A stretch of 64,000 nt of DNA from Bursaphelenchus xylophilus (taxonomy: Eukaryota; Nematoda; Chromadorea; Rhabditida; Aphelenchoididae). Under the pieces are notes generated by a model that was given only the letters and a program-made list of their open reading frames with translations, had not been told where the DNA came from and searched no databases. Of this stretch, positions 33,707 through 46,595 are shown piece after piece. The stretch covers positions 5,394,001 to 5,458,000 of the forward strand of contig CAJFCV020000002.1 of NCBI GenBank assembly GCA_904066235.2, in the 5' to 3' direction. A program made the translations under genes and the position numbers. Every line of letters starts with the position of its first letter. Position 1 is the first letter of the stretch.

Positions 33707-36590
33707 TTAGAATAATCCAGTGAAGGTCGAATTTCCTGGGCTTGGGTAAGTTCCAAGTAATTTTGCTGGAGCATTCATCTCCAAAAGAAGAGTAAGGTAG
33801 GTTAATGTCAAAGACGTGGTGGTGAGAATTAAGGGCTTTGTAACAACGGCGAAGCCCCATAAAGAGATTCCCAGGGTGTTTTGATTACAATGATTGACAA
33901 ACATTTGGGCCACTTGATACACTTTCGCATTAAATGGAACCCAGATGGCCGTGTTGGCGAAGACAATTGCTTCTGTATATCGGATCTGAAATTAGAAGTT
34001 TAATTGTTGGTAGAGGAATCTGCTGCAGCACTGATCTGCCACTTCCGGCAGATCGAGGTTTCGCCTTGTAATCTCCCAAATGACTAGCCAAGGGTTTGGG
34101 TTAGTGGGCAAATTTAAATGACTGACAAAGAGTTCAACTGGCCCACAAATTTAAATTACTAAAGTTGGAGGTATATCCAAGGCAGTCAAACGTTAAGTCA
34201 TAAGATTTTTTTCCCGTTCAGCTCTTTTACTGATCATTTTTGGATTTGCTGTTAATACAACCTTGCTGCGAGTCCGGAGTTGGACGATTGGGGAAAAAGA
34301 CGATTGGGGAAAGGGACGATTGGGGAAAAAGACGATTGGGGAAAAGTACGATTGGGGAAACCGAAAAGTATTATTTTTCTTCCATCCAAATGTCGAAGTT
34401 AGGATAATCGAGGATGCTCATTTCGAAAATGATGTTCATTTTTTCTGAAACTTACTAGTTTTCCTTAAGCAGTAGTGTTAAAAAGTAATTTTTTGAAATT
34501 TTTCAAAAAATACTCGATTTAGGGGTTTTCGAGGGTGCTGATTTCGAAAATCATGTAAATTTTTCCTCTAGTACTACATAGTACTATTCTGATACTATAT
34601 AGTACGAAGTGAAAATATGGCTTTTGACGTTAATGGTGTTGTTTTGATGCTTAGTACTCTTCAAAAACACGTTTTAAAGACTTGGTGCTATATAGTACTG
34701 TCTGATACTATGTAGTACAAAGTAAAAATAGGCGTACTAAGCACCAGAACAACACCACGAACGCCTAAAGGCCAACTTTACACCTCGTACTAAATAGTAT
34801 CAGGTAGTACTATATAGCACCAAGTCTTTAAAACGTGTTTTTGAAGAGTACTAAGCATCAAAACAACACCATTAACGTCAAAAGCCATATTTTGACCTCG
34901 TACTATATAGTATCAGAATAGTACTATATAGTACTAGAGGAAAAATGAACATGATTTTCGAAACCAGCACCTTCGAAATCCCCTAAATCCAGTATTTTTC
35001 GAAAATTTTTAAAAAATTAGTACTTAACAGTACTACTTAAGGAAAACTAGTAATGTTCAGAAAAAATAAACCCGATATTCGAAATGAGCACCCTCGATTA
35101 TCCTAACTTCGACATTTGCATGGAAGAAAAATGATACTTTTCGGTTTCCCCAATCGTACTTTTCCCCAATCGTCTTTTTCCCCAATCGTCCCTTTCCCCA
35201 ATCGTCTTTTTCCCCAATCGTCCCAGTTCCCTGCGAGTCACCTGGGAAAATCTACAAGAGCTCAAAGATCAACAAAGAAGAGGGCAATAGAAATGTCGAC
35301 AACTTACAGCCGAGAAGATCCGAGCTGGATGCAAAGTCAAGCTCAATATCTCTATTATGCAGAATATCAGATCTGGAAGTCCCATGGCAATCTCAAGCCA
35401 GCCAGAATTCGCATTATGGAAGAGTGATAACAAGGTAAAGATGGTAGTTGGAATGTTCGTACCCAACATTAAGAATGTATAGACCTCAAAAGTCTTGTCA
35501 GTTGTTCGTATCATCTTCCCGATCTCTACATGTTTAATGTACTTCTCTAGGAGTGCTGCCGCCACCTCATCTCTTTCGTCATCCCTTCCCAAGATGGTCA
35601 ATGTTTCGTTAAAAGTTTTTATTTCTTGGTGTACGTAAATGGACGTAATTACATAAAAAGTGATGACTGTGTTCCAAACAAAGAATGCGTACAATGAAAC
35701 AATGTTGGACAAGAACCACAAGTTCTTACCATAGCCCTAAAAACAGATGAACAAATGTGTTTATACTCCACTTAAGTGGGTCATGGGAGGTAATTCAAAA
35801 CAACACTGTGAATGTGAAACAACTTACTTGCAAAAGGCCGGGGTCGTAATGTGTCAAAGCTGGGTCAATAAAGCCCTTAACGGTGTTGATGACATTGATT
35901 GTGACAATCAGAATTAGCAGACAATAGAAGACGATGAAAGTCTTGCAGATCCTGCGAACCTTGCACGGAGCCGAGTGTATCAGCGCATTCCTCCAGGGGA
36001 TTATCTCCACTAAGGACTTTAATTGGCCTTTCTTCTGCCAATAAACGATGAAACACTGAAATGACGATAATTGAGAAAGATGTATATAGATATATGTATA
36101 TTGGATACGATGATCTATTATATATTTTTAGCAACAAATCTAATTTTGTTTGTTGATCTTGATCTTTCAAAATTCGGTCCAACACGTGTGTCTTTTGCAA
36201 AGAAAAAGAGAAAGCAAAAACATGTTTTGCTCGTTCTTTTTTGTTTAGTCTGATCTAGGTGACAGGTGTGATGTTAATTACCATGGAGATGAATGACTGG
36301 AATAACCAGCAAAAATAGACCAATGACCTGTCCAGACGTCTTCCTCGATACGCTGCCATAAAATAGAGGGTGTACAAAAGTTGATAGAATACTGGAACAG
36401 ATGTGATTACGCAACGAATCGACTAACCAATCCCCATTAAGAAGGCGACTCTGACCATTCGAAGGACACTCAGAAGTCGGGTACTCTTTCCAATGGCATG
36501 GTACATCAACATTGTCCGGGTCATCAGCACACGCAAGAATCCGATCTTATTATCCGCCAAAGGGCAATAGTTAAGAGGTAAGGACTCCAT
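33707..36590 (-). CDS. Gustatory-receptor-family membrane protein, EGL-47/GUR-like
   Basis: Seven-helix receptor-like protein, 402 aa. Minus-strand exons: 36590-36428, 36391-36282, 36055-35828, 35736-35308, 33985-33707. Hydrophobic segments are well spaced (YQLLYTLYFMAAY; LVYFCWLFQSFISM; IVFYCLLILIVTINVI; IVSLYAFFVWNTVITFYVI; AMGLPDLIFCIIEILSL). The C-terminal block TLGISLWGFAVVTKPLILTT plus TYLTLLLE is the most conserved part of this family. Worm members include light and CO2-modulated receptors; the ligand here is unknown. The last intron (1.3 kb) holds a foldback transposon. An alternative upstream first exon is possible, but TTTAG lies just before the chosen ATG. Confidence 0.8.
34266..34274. 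repeat. 9-bp target site duplication, left
   Basis: CTGCGAGTC, repeated exactly at 35231-35239 on the other side of the foldback element. Confidence 0.8.
34275..35230. mobile_element. Foldback (FB-like) transposon with tandem-repeat arms
   Basis: 956-bp near-perfect inverted repeat inside a receptor-gene intron. Each arm begins with about five copies of a 14-18-bp unit, GACGATTGGGGAAA (left about 34282-34362, right about 35147-35229). The arms continue with long matching sequence, including TATAGTAC-rich palindromic blocks near the centre. It is flanked by a perfect 9-bp duplication. Long arms built of tandem repeats plus a 9-bp duplication are known from Drosophila FB elements; 9-bp duplications also occur with Mutator-like elements. 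No transposase ORF. Confidence 0.88.
35231..35239. repeat. 9-bp target site duplication, right
   Basis: CTGCGAGTC, identical to 34266-34274. Confidence 0.8.
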
Positions 36591-37005
36591 CTTGCGACCT
36601 CTAAACGAGCAACAAAAGAAGCCAAATTAGCAGCGCGCGGGAATGGGCCAATAACTTTGAACGGACTAAATTCCGCTTTTGTCTTACCCCGAATTTAAAT
36701 TAATGTTTTCGTAGCTCGGCATCTGATGGTTGCTTAAGGAAATGAGAAACCCTCAAGGCAAACAGAAACAGCACCTGCCTCCGGCGCTATAATTGCGTAA
36801 CATTAAGTTGACGGAGGCCGCACTCTGGTTATTAACAGTTAATTAGATTCTAGTTTATTCACGGTTTGTAGTTTGCAAAATTGATGACCAAATTGTAGCA
36901 TAGAGTACAGTAATCCCGTTTTTGTCAATGTGGTTTCTTATTATTACGATTTGGTTGTACGAACAACAACATTTAAATATACACTTAATACAGGAGGAAT
37001 GATGA

Positions 37006-38825
37006 TCAGTAGAAGGCATCTTGAGGTGTACTTAGGAACTGGTCGCTTCCATTTACCAGTACTTGTGGCGACCAGAACTCTGTTAATAATTTGGTCCTTG
37101 TAGTGGGACTCGTGCTAGGGCCCGAGATGGAGAGTTTGGGCCTTCGATCCATGGCGATTGATTGACCCGAGGAGAAGGAATGCGAGGCCCGTCGTTGTCG
37201 TCTCATCTCGTTGTAGAAGCCATTCCGCACAGACGTAAATACCTACAATTCGTTTCCTGGTTACTTTACATGTGGACCAAGGCCGACGAAAATATTTTTA
37301 AAATATTTTGAGTGTAAACAAAATCGACGTGAAAGGTCAAACGAAAATGCAAATGCCCGAAAACCGGATTTTAGGAAGTTAAGGACCCGGAAAGTCCGTC
37401 TAACAGGGAAAAGACCTCAAGCGCAATGCTCTCAATTTGATAAAACTTGGCACAAATTCATAATATTTTTTCTGCGGTTGCTCTCCGCGTTTGTCGTACT
37501 CTCTCAGCCGCAAAGATCGATTGCAAATTTGTAAAACCGGCAGTATATTCAGAGTCATCGCCAGGATTTCTGAAGAAATTCGACCAAAATTTATAAGGAA
37601 AATCGCCAATGAAATGATTTTTCTCCACCCGTCACTCCTTATTTGCCGCACGCTCTCGTTTTAAAACTAATTCTCAGTCGTAAAAAAGTGCTGACTAACA
37701 ATGCCAATAATTAATGACCTAAATCGGGTTTCAAGAAAATCTGAATATCTAGTGCCTCGTAGCATTTCCCTTTTAAATAATTACTAAAATTACTTACAAT
37801 TCCAACAAATTGCGAGAATGCTTGTAATGTTTGATGAGCTGGATGAACAGCATTATCGAGGAAAGAGCATTCTGTAATCGTTGAATCCGCGATGGCCGCA
37901 AAGTAATCGGCCTTGAAACCCGCTGACCGGAATGTCACCAGCCTCAACCCAAACTCCTCGGAGAGCCGCTCCACCTGCAAAAACTTAAGCAGCTGTCACT
38001 TTAAGACGACCAAATTATATTGTTGTTGTCGAGCAGTCAACAATAATATATTTGATTTCGTATAATCGTATAAAGATTTCCTACCTCGTCGGGGAAGTCA
38101 ATATTGGCGACGGCTTTCTTGAGCAACAACTTGATCCCATTCTCCAGATCCTCTTTCTGCTCCGCCGTTAGGCTGACGTAAAACCCGCCAAAGTCGGAGC
38201 GCTTTTCGGCCGTTCTCTTAATTATTTTCTTGCCAATGATCTCATGGGGATTTTGAAAACAACTCTGAAAAGGTGATTTAAAGTCAAGACGAACTGATTA
38301 AGTAGAACGAAATAAAATTTAATGGCCATCACCGAAGTCACGGGGAAGATCAGCACTAAAGTGCATTCCTTAATCCGTAACTGAAAGGCCTGTTTCCTTG
38401 CATTATAATTGCGAGGGCCTCTGCTGAAATGGTTTAGTGAACCTACAATTCCCAGGCTAAGCCAGATTTTCCCCTCCACCCACACCTGACTTTTATCTGT
38501 TTATCTCCCTCACCTGGATTAATTGTCGATTTCTTAATACGATAGGATGTTTCTTTTTGATACTGTTAGATCTCTCCGAACAAGCCGAGCCAGATCGTGA
38601 CCTCGAGATTTCCGGATGCCCTTCAACTGAGGTCCTTGATGTTGTAGAAGCAGAGAAATCGTTGGAGATTGTGGGACTCAGAAATCCATCGGAACAAGAG
38701 GCTGATACTTGGACTACAGGAGGCGGAAGACCGGTCTTATATCGACGAGCCGAGTCCGTCGATAGCCGTCGATGAACTCCTCGTGGATTGGGATGTAATT
38801 GCTGTTTAGAGGAATCGTTCCCCAT
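37006..38825 (-). CDS. Nematode globin with N-myristoylation-type N-terminus
   Basis: 301 aa from minus-strand exons 38825-38514, 38264-38085, 37974-37798 and 37242-37006. The start MGNDSSKQQ fits an N-myristoylation signal. A Ser/Arg-rich disordered region reaches residue 90. The globin domain begins at VLRNRQLIQSCFQNPHEIIG. The E-F part reads VERLSEEFGLRLVTFRSAGF, and the H-helix ends TSVRNGFYNEMRRQRR, a signature of worm globins. The F-helix segment has no His at all; the proximal heme ligand position reads Leu (about residue 176). A Ser/Thr/Pro-rich tail follows. Membrane-anchored myristoylated globins are known in C. elegans (GLB-26). Poly(A) signal at 36859-36854. The last intron carries a dispersed repeat. 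Confidence 0.85.
37430..37560. repeat. Dispersed repeat relic in the last globin intron
   Basis: It contains AAACTTGGCACAAATTCATA, an AATATTTTTTCT stretch, and CGTACTCTCTCAGCCGCAAA. Related sequence occurs at 13910-14033 and, inverted, within 63145-63593. Confidence 0.6.
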
Positions 38826-40539
38826 CCCTAAAACATGAACAAAAATACATAAAAAGGCAAAGAACGGAAGGGATTTGGGAAGGAGGATTTGATGTTAAAA
38901 TACCACAAAATACTCGCGGCGAACGTCGACCGAAGCCCCATAAAACTAATTCCCTTCGAATGTGCTGTTATGCGAGGGGGGAATGGGCACACAAAGACCA
39001 AGTAACTGCCCCTCTACGTATGATCAGAATGCCGTAAAAACGCGGCGAGCAACTCCTTTCCTCATAAATCTGTGGAAATGGGAGCCGTTCGTGGCCGAAA
39101 AGACGTCATCCCGTAGAGCCGAAAGGCCCAAATGGCCATTGTCCACTTTACGAATGGCTCACACGAAGAGAAAGGGGATAAAGGATATCATACCTGGAGG
39201 AAAATCAGGCAACAAATGCTTCCAAATTGAAAATAGTAATGGGAAGGGACATAAACGACATTGGGGGTGTTCAAACAAAGAAATCTGGATAAACAAATTC
39301 ACTTCCGATAGCAACGAGAATACAAAAAGTTACAGAAAATACAAAAAGGTGTGAAGAACACAAGGAGACCCCTTAAAAAGATGTCAGAAGTAATTACAAG
39401 CCTGCCATGATGATTCCCATATAACGACCGACCCGCCTCAACGACCACCCCTTATCGCCCTCAGGTCATCAAAGTGATCCGAAACACGTGCTGTCTGTTC
39501 CCCTCCCTCCAAGGCCTAATGGAAATAAGAAGATACGAAAAATATAGAAGAAATCAAAAAGGCCGAGCCAATCGAGAAGGCAAGGCCCCTCCTATTATGA
39601 CGACCCTTCAAAGCGGCCGAAAAGATTCTGAAGACAGCGACAAATGCCCACCAAACTCAATTTCCGCTCCGAACCAAGTGAGGATATCAGAACAGGTCGG
39701 GTAATTGTGTTTGGCCGGGTCAGGTCGGTAATTGGGTTAGGTCGGGGAGGCATGTGACCGCTGATCTGACCTGGGGCTGATGTCATGTTGGATTCCCAAG
39801 GCCATAAGAAACCGTATACGATGATCTTTAAGGTCATTTCTGATGACCTTGGATCCTCCAAGAGATCCGAATTTAATGACAAAACTATTTCAGGCTCTTT
39901 TTAAAAGGATTAACAACTCTTTTTGGAGGATATCCGAACGCAATGACCGGACCGTCGTCATCGAACTACACGTCTTCGCCCAAAATGCAATTCCCACTTC
40001 TCAAGGCGAGAAGCGAGGATTAAAGGCGGACCCGTGTTTTGCCGTCGGAACATCCGCAGGAACGGTCTTCAAAAGAAAATAATAAATTAAGCTGCTAATG
40101 CCTTTTCCACAAAGCAATTAGATAAGTGGTCGGCCGCCGAATCCAGACATTAATGGGGGCCATTTACAGATGTCGGCGCTACAGAATTCCGTAAATTTCG
40201 ACGCAGATTGTTATGCTAGGTGAGCCGGAGTAGTGTCCTTATTCATCTCAACAAGACGTCCTTATACCCCAAAAGACGAGATAATAATCATCTACTCGGG
40301 CTGTCGCTATAACAACCACACTATAAATACGCCATGTTAACAATAAAAGGAAGCCCTAAACAGTTCTCTTTGTTATTCCCAATGCAAATAGCAACATGAA
40401 TGTTCTTTTCTTTCTCTCATCGAGTTTTGATGCATAAAATAATATTTAACAGGTTGGCCGGTGATTTCATGTTTGCGCTCGCTTATAAACTACATTCTTT
40501 GACGAACGGATGAGCCTATCCGATTACCACAAAAGTATT
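38826..40539. other. 1.7-kb intergenic region, nothing supported
   Basis: Upstream of the globin and downstream of the GPSM gene. It contains purine-rich and AATGACC/GGTCATT-type short repeats and a TATA-like ACTATAAATA near 40320. A 13-codon ORF follows the TATA-like site. None of the longer ORFs has splice context or a recognisable product. Confidence 0.45.
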
Positions 40540-40775
40540 TTTATTCCAGATATAAAAAATTTAGGCCCAAAAATGACGCAACAATGGGGATTACGGGAAA
40601 TGGAATTGAATTGCAATTTATAAACCGTATGTATAAATGGATGAGATAAGGAGAAGTGATTGTAACAATACTTTGCACTTGACAGTTTCCGACGAAAGAG
40701 TCGAGGACGCATTCCTGGAGACATCTACACTTAGATTTACATGTATTTAAAAAGTTGTACATAAAAGGAGATATA

Positions 40776-43700
40776 TTAGTTGATGGTGGCCGAAGCAGAA
40801 GCGCATCGGACAGGGGGATTGTCGCCAGTGGAATTCAGATTGGAATCAGATAGTTTCAGGGGATTGAGACTTGCTCTTTGATCCTCCAATCGTCTCGACG
40901 ACATGGTGATCACCAATTCGGACATGTCATGGGGAAGTTCGGGGAGATCGGAGCAGGATTTCGGTCGACCTCCCAACTCAGAACGTTGATCATCCAGTCG
41001 ATGGGACTGCCGCTCCATAATGATCTCGTACAATCGCTCCGACATAGCTCCATCGTTTTGCTCCGAACTGAAAGAAGGATTCTGCTTCCAACTGCCCGTG
41101 CAGATAGACATAATTGACTTAATGAGTTATAGGTAATAGTGGTACCAGTAATTAAGAGTTAGGTAATCTTGAAAAAAACGGAATTAAGTACAGATCCGAA
41201 TTGTGACCACCGATATTAAGGAAGGTATTTAGCGGCCCAGTAAACACTCCTACACTGTCCCCCGGCCTCGGTCCGTTCTGATTAAGTACCCGTGCAATTA
41301 CCCGGATTATCCAAAGTCCCGCCCCAGGTGAGATGGTTACCGGTGAAAGGAAGAAGAGAAGACATGGACATGTCTGCAGTGATATCATCCGGGGATGGCG
41401 TTTGTTGCAAGGAATGCACCCGGAATGACCTCAATGATTCCATCACTCATGGTGTCGATGGTGATGTCGTCCTCTTTCGCGCGGGGTTGTCCGCGGTTAT
41501 TAGAATAGACCCGGTAATACTAGACCCACATCACTTCCTCATACACATAAATATTTAATACCTTTTGCTATTCTTTCTCCTCTCTATCACTATAATTACT
41601 ACTAATTTCTATGCTGTATTCGCACACAAATCATCTCCAAATCCATGTCTAATTTTAGAAGCAATTCTTTTGAAATCATTGCGTAAAAGTATACTGTGAC
41701 ATTTAAAAAAAGTGGTGACCGAAATCCCTTCTATTCAAAATTGGGAAACAGTTTGCCAACATATGACCTCAATTAACGTTGTAGACTATATTCAGGCCAG
41801 ACTTAATGACCAATTCAAACTTACAGAGACTTCAGATATTCGTCCCGTCCCGAGAGTCCTGGAAGAATCGGATCCGCTCTTTGTTCGTCCATTCGTCGGC
41901 CTTGCATATTCATTATCAGATCGAGGATATCCTCCGGATTTTCTGAAAATACACACAATAAATTACCATTTTAAAACACAGAATAACAACAAGTAAAAGA
42001 AGAACAACAAAACACAGAAGAAAATATTACTGCGCAAGAAACGAAAACGGTCTTCTAGGGCGCTGTCTTCATTCCCGAAGACATTTTCCTGCAGACTCTC
42101 GGTTGTACGTTCCGAGACTGATTCCATTTTCCCAGTTGATCCCAATGGTATCGTTGGATCTTCATTTGCATGATACTCCAGCGATAAATCTCCACTCCCA
42201 ACACTCGTAAAGTCGATGGCGCTGTGTCTGGAGGACCTGTCATCACATCTCGGGCCAACTGAAGCTGTGCCAAACAGAGAATTTGTATCCGCATCTCTGC
42301 TCAGACTGCCCGACTTCTTGAAATTGTTAGGTCGAGAAAACGATTTGGAAATCTTTGAATTGGAGTTCTTGAATTTCCTAGCTATCGTCTTAAATTTCCC
42401 AGAAAACGATTTCCTTGCCGACGTTTCCAGGGTGTCTACAATAACATAACACAAGCAATTACAACACAATGTACAAAAAGTTAAAGAAGAAAAACGTTAA
42501 AGGAATACATAAAGGGCACAACAAAGAATTCAATGGCCAAAAGAAACTTCAAACATACCCATCTTGTTCATGGTATCTCCCTGTCTTCCTTCGTTGGTTC
42601 GATCCTTCAAAATGTCAATATCACATCTCTGATCATCATATTGTTTGGATTGGAACCTCGAAATCCGATCAAAAAAGGCTTCGTCCTGAAATCAAATTAT
42701 AACTCCAAGAAAGAAAAAAAGTTATCTCGACAATAAAGACTGTCCCAAAGATCCCCGAATTCTTTTTATTCCGACTTACATTATCATCAGCAGGCGAGCT
42801 CTTTGTGCTTCGAACAACCACAGGATTCCTTTGGATTCCACAATCTGCCAGTTCTGGATTCGAGGGCTCTCCAACTTCATAGATTCGACTTCTTTTTGGC
42901 GTCGAATTCCTTCTTTTTTTGGAACAATCGACGATAAAACTTTCCAACGACTCGGAAAGGTTGGATAATTTGAAACAATGCGAGCTCTTCGAGCTTCCTT
43001 CCATGGCGTCCTTCACGGCGAACAGATCAGAACAGTCCTCAACTTGCACGAAGTCGTCTTTGTCCACTAATTCTTGAGGATGGCGCTGTACCATCTGTTC
43101 TGCAGCGTCGCGTGCCTTCTCGATTAAAGGCTGTTCGTTTAGCTGGAATAAATCAGATTATTTAAACACTTTTTGTGTCCACAACGAACAAAACCCGCCG
43201 AGTATTGGAGAATTCGGGACTAAAAAGTATAAAAAGAAAGTCGAACAAAAACATCAAAAAATTTTCACTTATAGCCATGGCAAGCTTAGTATCGCCCATC
43301 CCGATTGTATTGTTTTCGTACCAACAAGTACACAAAGCACTACAAGCCAGTCTTTCACTATATATTATTGCAGTCAATGGTAGTGACGTCCTTCTAAACA
43401 CTGACCTCAAACAGATTGAGACTAACGTTAATATCCCGCTGGGGATTACTTCATTCGACGTCACGAGTTGAGGTAAATGAGTAGGTAAACCGGGGGTAAG
43501 GAGGGCGATGGCGAGAGGATGACGTCTCTATCGTCTTCCCCACCGCCAATTAGTCCCCAACCAAGTGCAATCTAGGGCTTGCAATCTTCCTGTTTAAGGA
43601 ATCCTACTCTTTAAAAATAAACTTTAATTCCGGGGCGCCTGGGAGAAACAAAAACGGAAAACATGCCAAATTAGATTACTCGGATTCCAGGGAGATGGGG

Positions 43701-46595
43701 GATTCTATTAACGATGATTGTTTAATCACGGAAACAAATTTCTTTCAGATTTCAAGAAAATCGGGGAGTATGGGCCCTCTGACTTCTTGAGACCTTGTTC
43801 CAAGTAATCCAAATAACTTTTTTTATTCATTTCCCAATAACCCATCGCCACTTCTAACGAGGAAAGTACTTCTATGGGGTATGGAGTTACAGGTCGAGTC
43901 ATACATCAAAAAATTCGCGAAATTTTTCTGATTCAGAATATGTAAAAATTAGCTGCCTAATTTTGGTTTGTAAGGGTGAAAAAATCCTCAGAACTTTTCT
44001 CGCAACACCATGAAAATGCGCCTTTTTCACATTAGAACTACTAATTAAAGTGTAGTATAAATTAAATTTGATATTTTGCGGCGTGTAAAGATACCAGAGT
44101 TTACTCTAACTCAAAAACAAGCTTTTGATTTGGTAAAAACTTGGTCAAAAAGACATTTGCGTGGTGTTTCGAGAAAAGTTCCGAGGGTTTTTTCACCCTT
44201 ACAAACGAAAATTAGGCAGCTAATTTTTACATATTCTGAATCAGAAAAATTTTGCGATTTTTTTGATATACGACTCGACCTGTAACTCCATACCCCACAG
44301 AAGTACTTTCCTTGTAAAATTCACAAATCACCCACCTTGTACGCAAGATTCCAGTAGAACGCGAGAAAGTAAAGGGATTTCTTGAGTTGGTCCAAGTTCT
44401 CCAAACAATTGGCTAGATTTAGATAGGCACGGCACTCTCCAGCCACATCTCTTAGGGCCTTGGCCAACTCCAAGTGTGACAAATGATATGAAAAGGCTGA
44501 AAACAGCGCATCAGAACATCTCGCAAAATAAGACGTCCAAAAAAGAGTTCGACCGAGGATTTGGAAAACAATTTTTAAGTGAAAAAACGGGTAAATAAAC
44601 ATGGGATATGCCCAAATACGAACATCACCAATATCCACAACCCAACGGAGAAAGGGAACCGCATCAGTCAATTTCCAACACTTGTCATTCCCAGCCAAGC
44701 TCTCATTGACGTCAACCGTGAGACAAAATATACAACAGGAATGAATGAATATCCAATGAAAACGATATTCCAAACAGGCCGGGACTCTCAGACTTTATAA
44801 TAAAAGGTTTAGACTTCGGTTTTTGGCGGGCGTTCCCGGCCTTCCAAAGTGTTCTCATAAAAATAAATGTTAACCTATCTACCCGGAGAGCAAACACGGC
44901 CCTCAAAATCCCTCAGGCTTTTATTTTTATATGCTCTATCTAGACGAATAACATATGCTCAGATAATCGCCTGACCATTGAGTGCAGTTTTGTATTCTAC
45001 ACACACCCAACCGTGCCTTCACGTACAAAAAGAAACAAATTGCACAACTACTTTACTATAACCTCTCCAAAAAACGGGATTCGAAGAATGGAATCCGGCA
45101 TTCCCAAAGTTTGGCCAATCTTATTTCAAAGGGCCGGTAATTAACGGCCATAAATAGATCCTAATTGCTCTTCGCGGAAGGTGATGTCCCCCTCCCGTGA
45201 TGTCCAACCCTCCACCGAAGGTATGGCCATTAAGAACAACGAGTCTCGGGGTCGAATCACTACCAAACATTAAACGTAATATCGTCAACTGGACCCATAA
45301 AACTGGGATCCCAAATAATTAGCAGTGACAAAAAGGATGCACACAACAACTTGCATACAAAAGGGCATTCTCAAGAAAATTTGTACCTATCCACATAAAT
45401 CATGAGAAAAATATCACAAAACACAAGAGTTTTGCAATTAGCAAAGACAAGTCGAACCCTTCGGCTACTATAAATGCAATACTCACCTTCTTTGAAACTG
45501 CCTTGAAGGGCTGCTGTTGACCCAAGGTTGAAATACAATTGGGCGGCATGATCTCTTTTCTTGTCTCGATTGGCAATTGTCAAGGCTCGGCTAAAAAGAA
45601 ACAGTTCGTAATTAGTTGGTTAAGAAAACCGGCTTCTGAAATGTGATGACTGTACCTGTAATAGATAACGGCACCTTCGTATTCTCCCAGTTGGACGCAA
45701 GTGTTACCCAAATTCGTGTAGGTTCGGAGCTGCGCTGACCGATCACCAACACTTTTGGCAGTTTCTAGTCTCTAAAACAAACCAAATAACATCAATAGGA
45801 ACTGACGAAAACATAAGCATAAAACTTACCATTTCATAAAATTGTTTCGCTTTTGTGAATTGCCCCAAATGGTAATAACTAATACCTAAATTCCCTAAAG
45901 TAAGGCTTCTGACCACGGAACATCCAGACAAAATCTTCCCATTGCCATCGGCACTCTTTTTGAGACATTGTTCATAGGCGTCGATGGCTCCTTTGATGGT
46001 GTTGATCACTCCTTCATCGTTAAATCCAAGTCTTGCTGAATCAATCAAAAACTTTTGGAAGCAAGAGAATCCAAGGGCATAATAGCCTCGACATTCGTAC
46101 ACAGCCTAAAATTAAAAGAAAAAATAAAGAATACAACATTACTTACCATGTCAGGGATGTTCTCCGAGGTCTCAATCACAGTTTTGGCATTTTCGATGGC
46201 CTCATCCACCTTCCCATTCATGGCCAAGGAATGGGCCATATTGCATAATGTCTTAATTTCCATAACCGGGTCGTTATGTACACTAAAATTACAATCAATA
46301 AATCTTAAATCGAAAACAAAATGGTAAATAAAATAAAATCTTACTGAGATAACAAGAGATCATTAGCATGATATTTACAAGCAGAATCAAAGTCCCGAAT
46401 AGCATAATAGCCATTTCCAAGCTGAGAATAAATGGCTGACAACAAAAGAGTGTCCTGAGTTCCATGGGCAAGAGCATTTTGGAGGAGTTGAATACCTAAA
46501 ATCTGTAAAACTGAAAAAACAATATTACCTTCTTGGGTGTTGCCTCTCTTTATTTCTTCTTCTCCCTCCTGGGCCAATCTCCGGCATTCGTCCAT
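40776..46595 (-). CDS. ags-3: LGN/AGS-3-type G-protein signalling modulator (TPR plus four GoLoco)
   Basis: Scaffold that binds G-alpha(i/o)-GDP; 771 aa. Minus-strand exons: 46595-46529, 46495-46345, 46282-46147, 46105-45830, 45771-45656, 45590-45487, 44496-44336, 43142-42780, 42685-42559, 42435-42031, 41942-41825, 41067-40776. Residues 1-345 are TPRs (LLSAIYSQLGNGYYAIRDF; LTLGNLGISYYHLGQFTKAK; LRTYTNLGNTCVQLGEYEGA; AYLNLANCLENLDQLKKS). Four GoLoco motifs follow: AFFDRISRFQSKQYDDQR, DILDLIMNMQGRRMDEQR, RLYEIIMERQSHRLDDQR and ELVITMSSRRLEDQR. Vertebrate LGN has the same plan. The start at 46595 aligns with LGN; an alternative ATG lies at 46763. The intron 43143-44335 holds a foldback repeat. 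For the last exon a second acceptor, 15-30 nt upstream, is also in phase. Confidence 0.9.
43861..44311. repeat. Inverted-repeat element in a GPSM intron
   Basis: The left arm (about 43861-44010) starts GGAAAGTACTTC and includes GGGGTATGGAGTTACAGG. The right arm (about 44160-44311) is its complement and ends GAAGTACTTTCC. Spacer about 150 bp. No ORF. Boundaries are judged from the end of complementarity; no clear target duplication. Confidence 0.75.

Noticed and set aside
34282..34362. Short tandem repeats that might be mistaken for a CRISPR array
   Set aside because: Units are contiguous without unique spacers and are mirrored at 35147-35229 as arms of a foldback transposon in a eukaryotic intron.
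38962..39354. 130-codon ORF in the 38.8-40.5 kb gap
   Set aside because: Lys/Arg-rich without signals or homology that I recognise; the purine-rich strand readily gives open frames.
40321..40502. TATA-like ACTATAAATA followed by ATG and a short hydrophobic peptide
   Set aside because: The frame stops after 13 codons; a spliced version needs a weak donor and gives only about 25 residues.
43175..43471. 98-codon ORF on plus and an overlapping 100-codon ORF on minus
   Set aside because: Both lie in a GPSM intron, show no splice or start context, and have no recognisable features.
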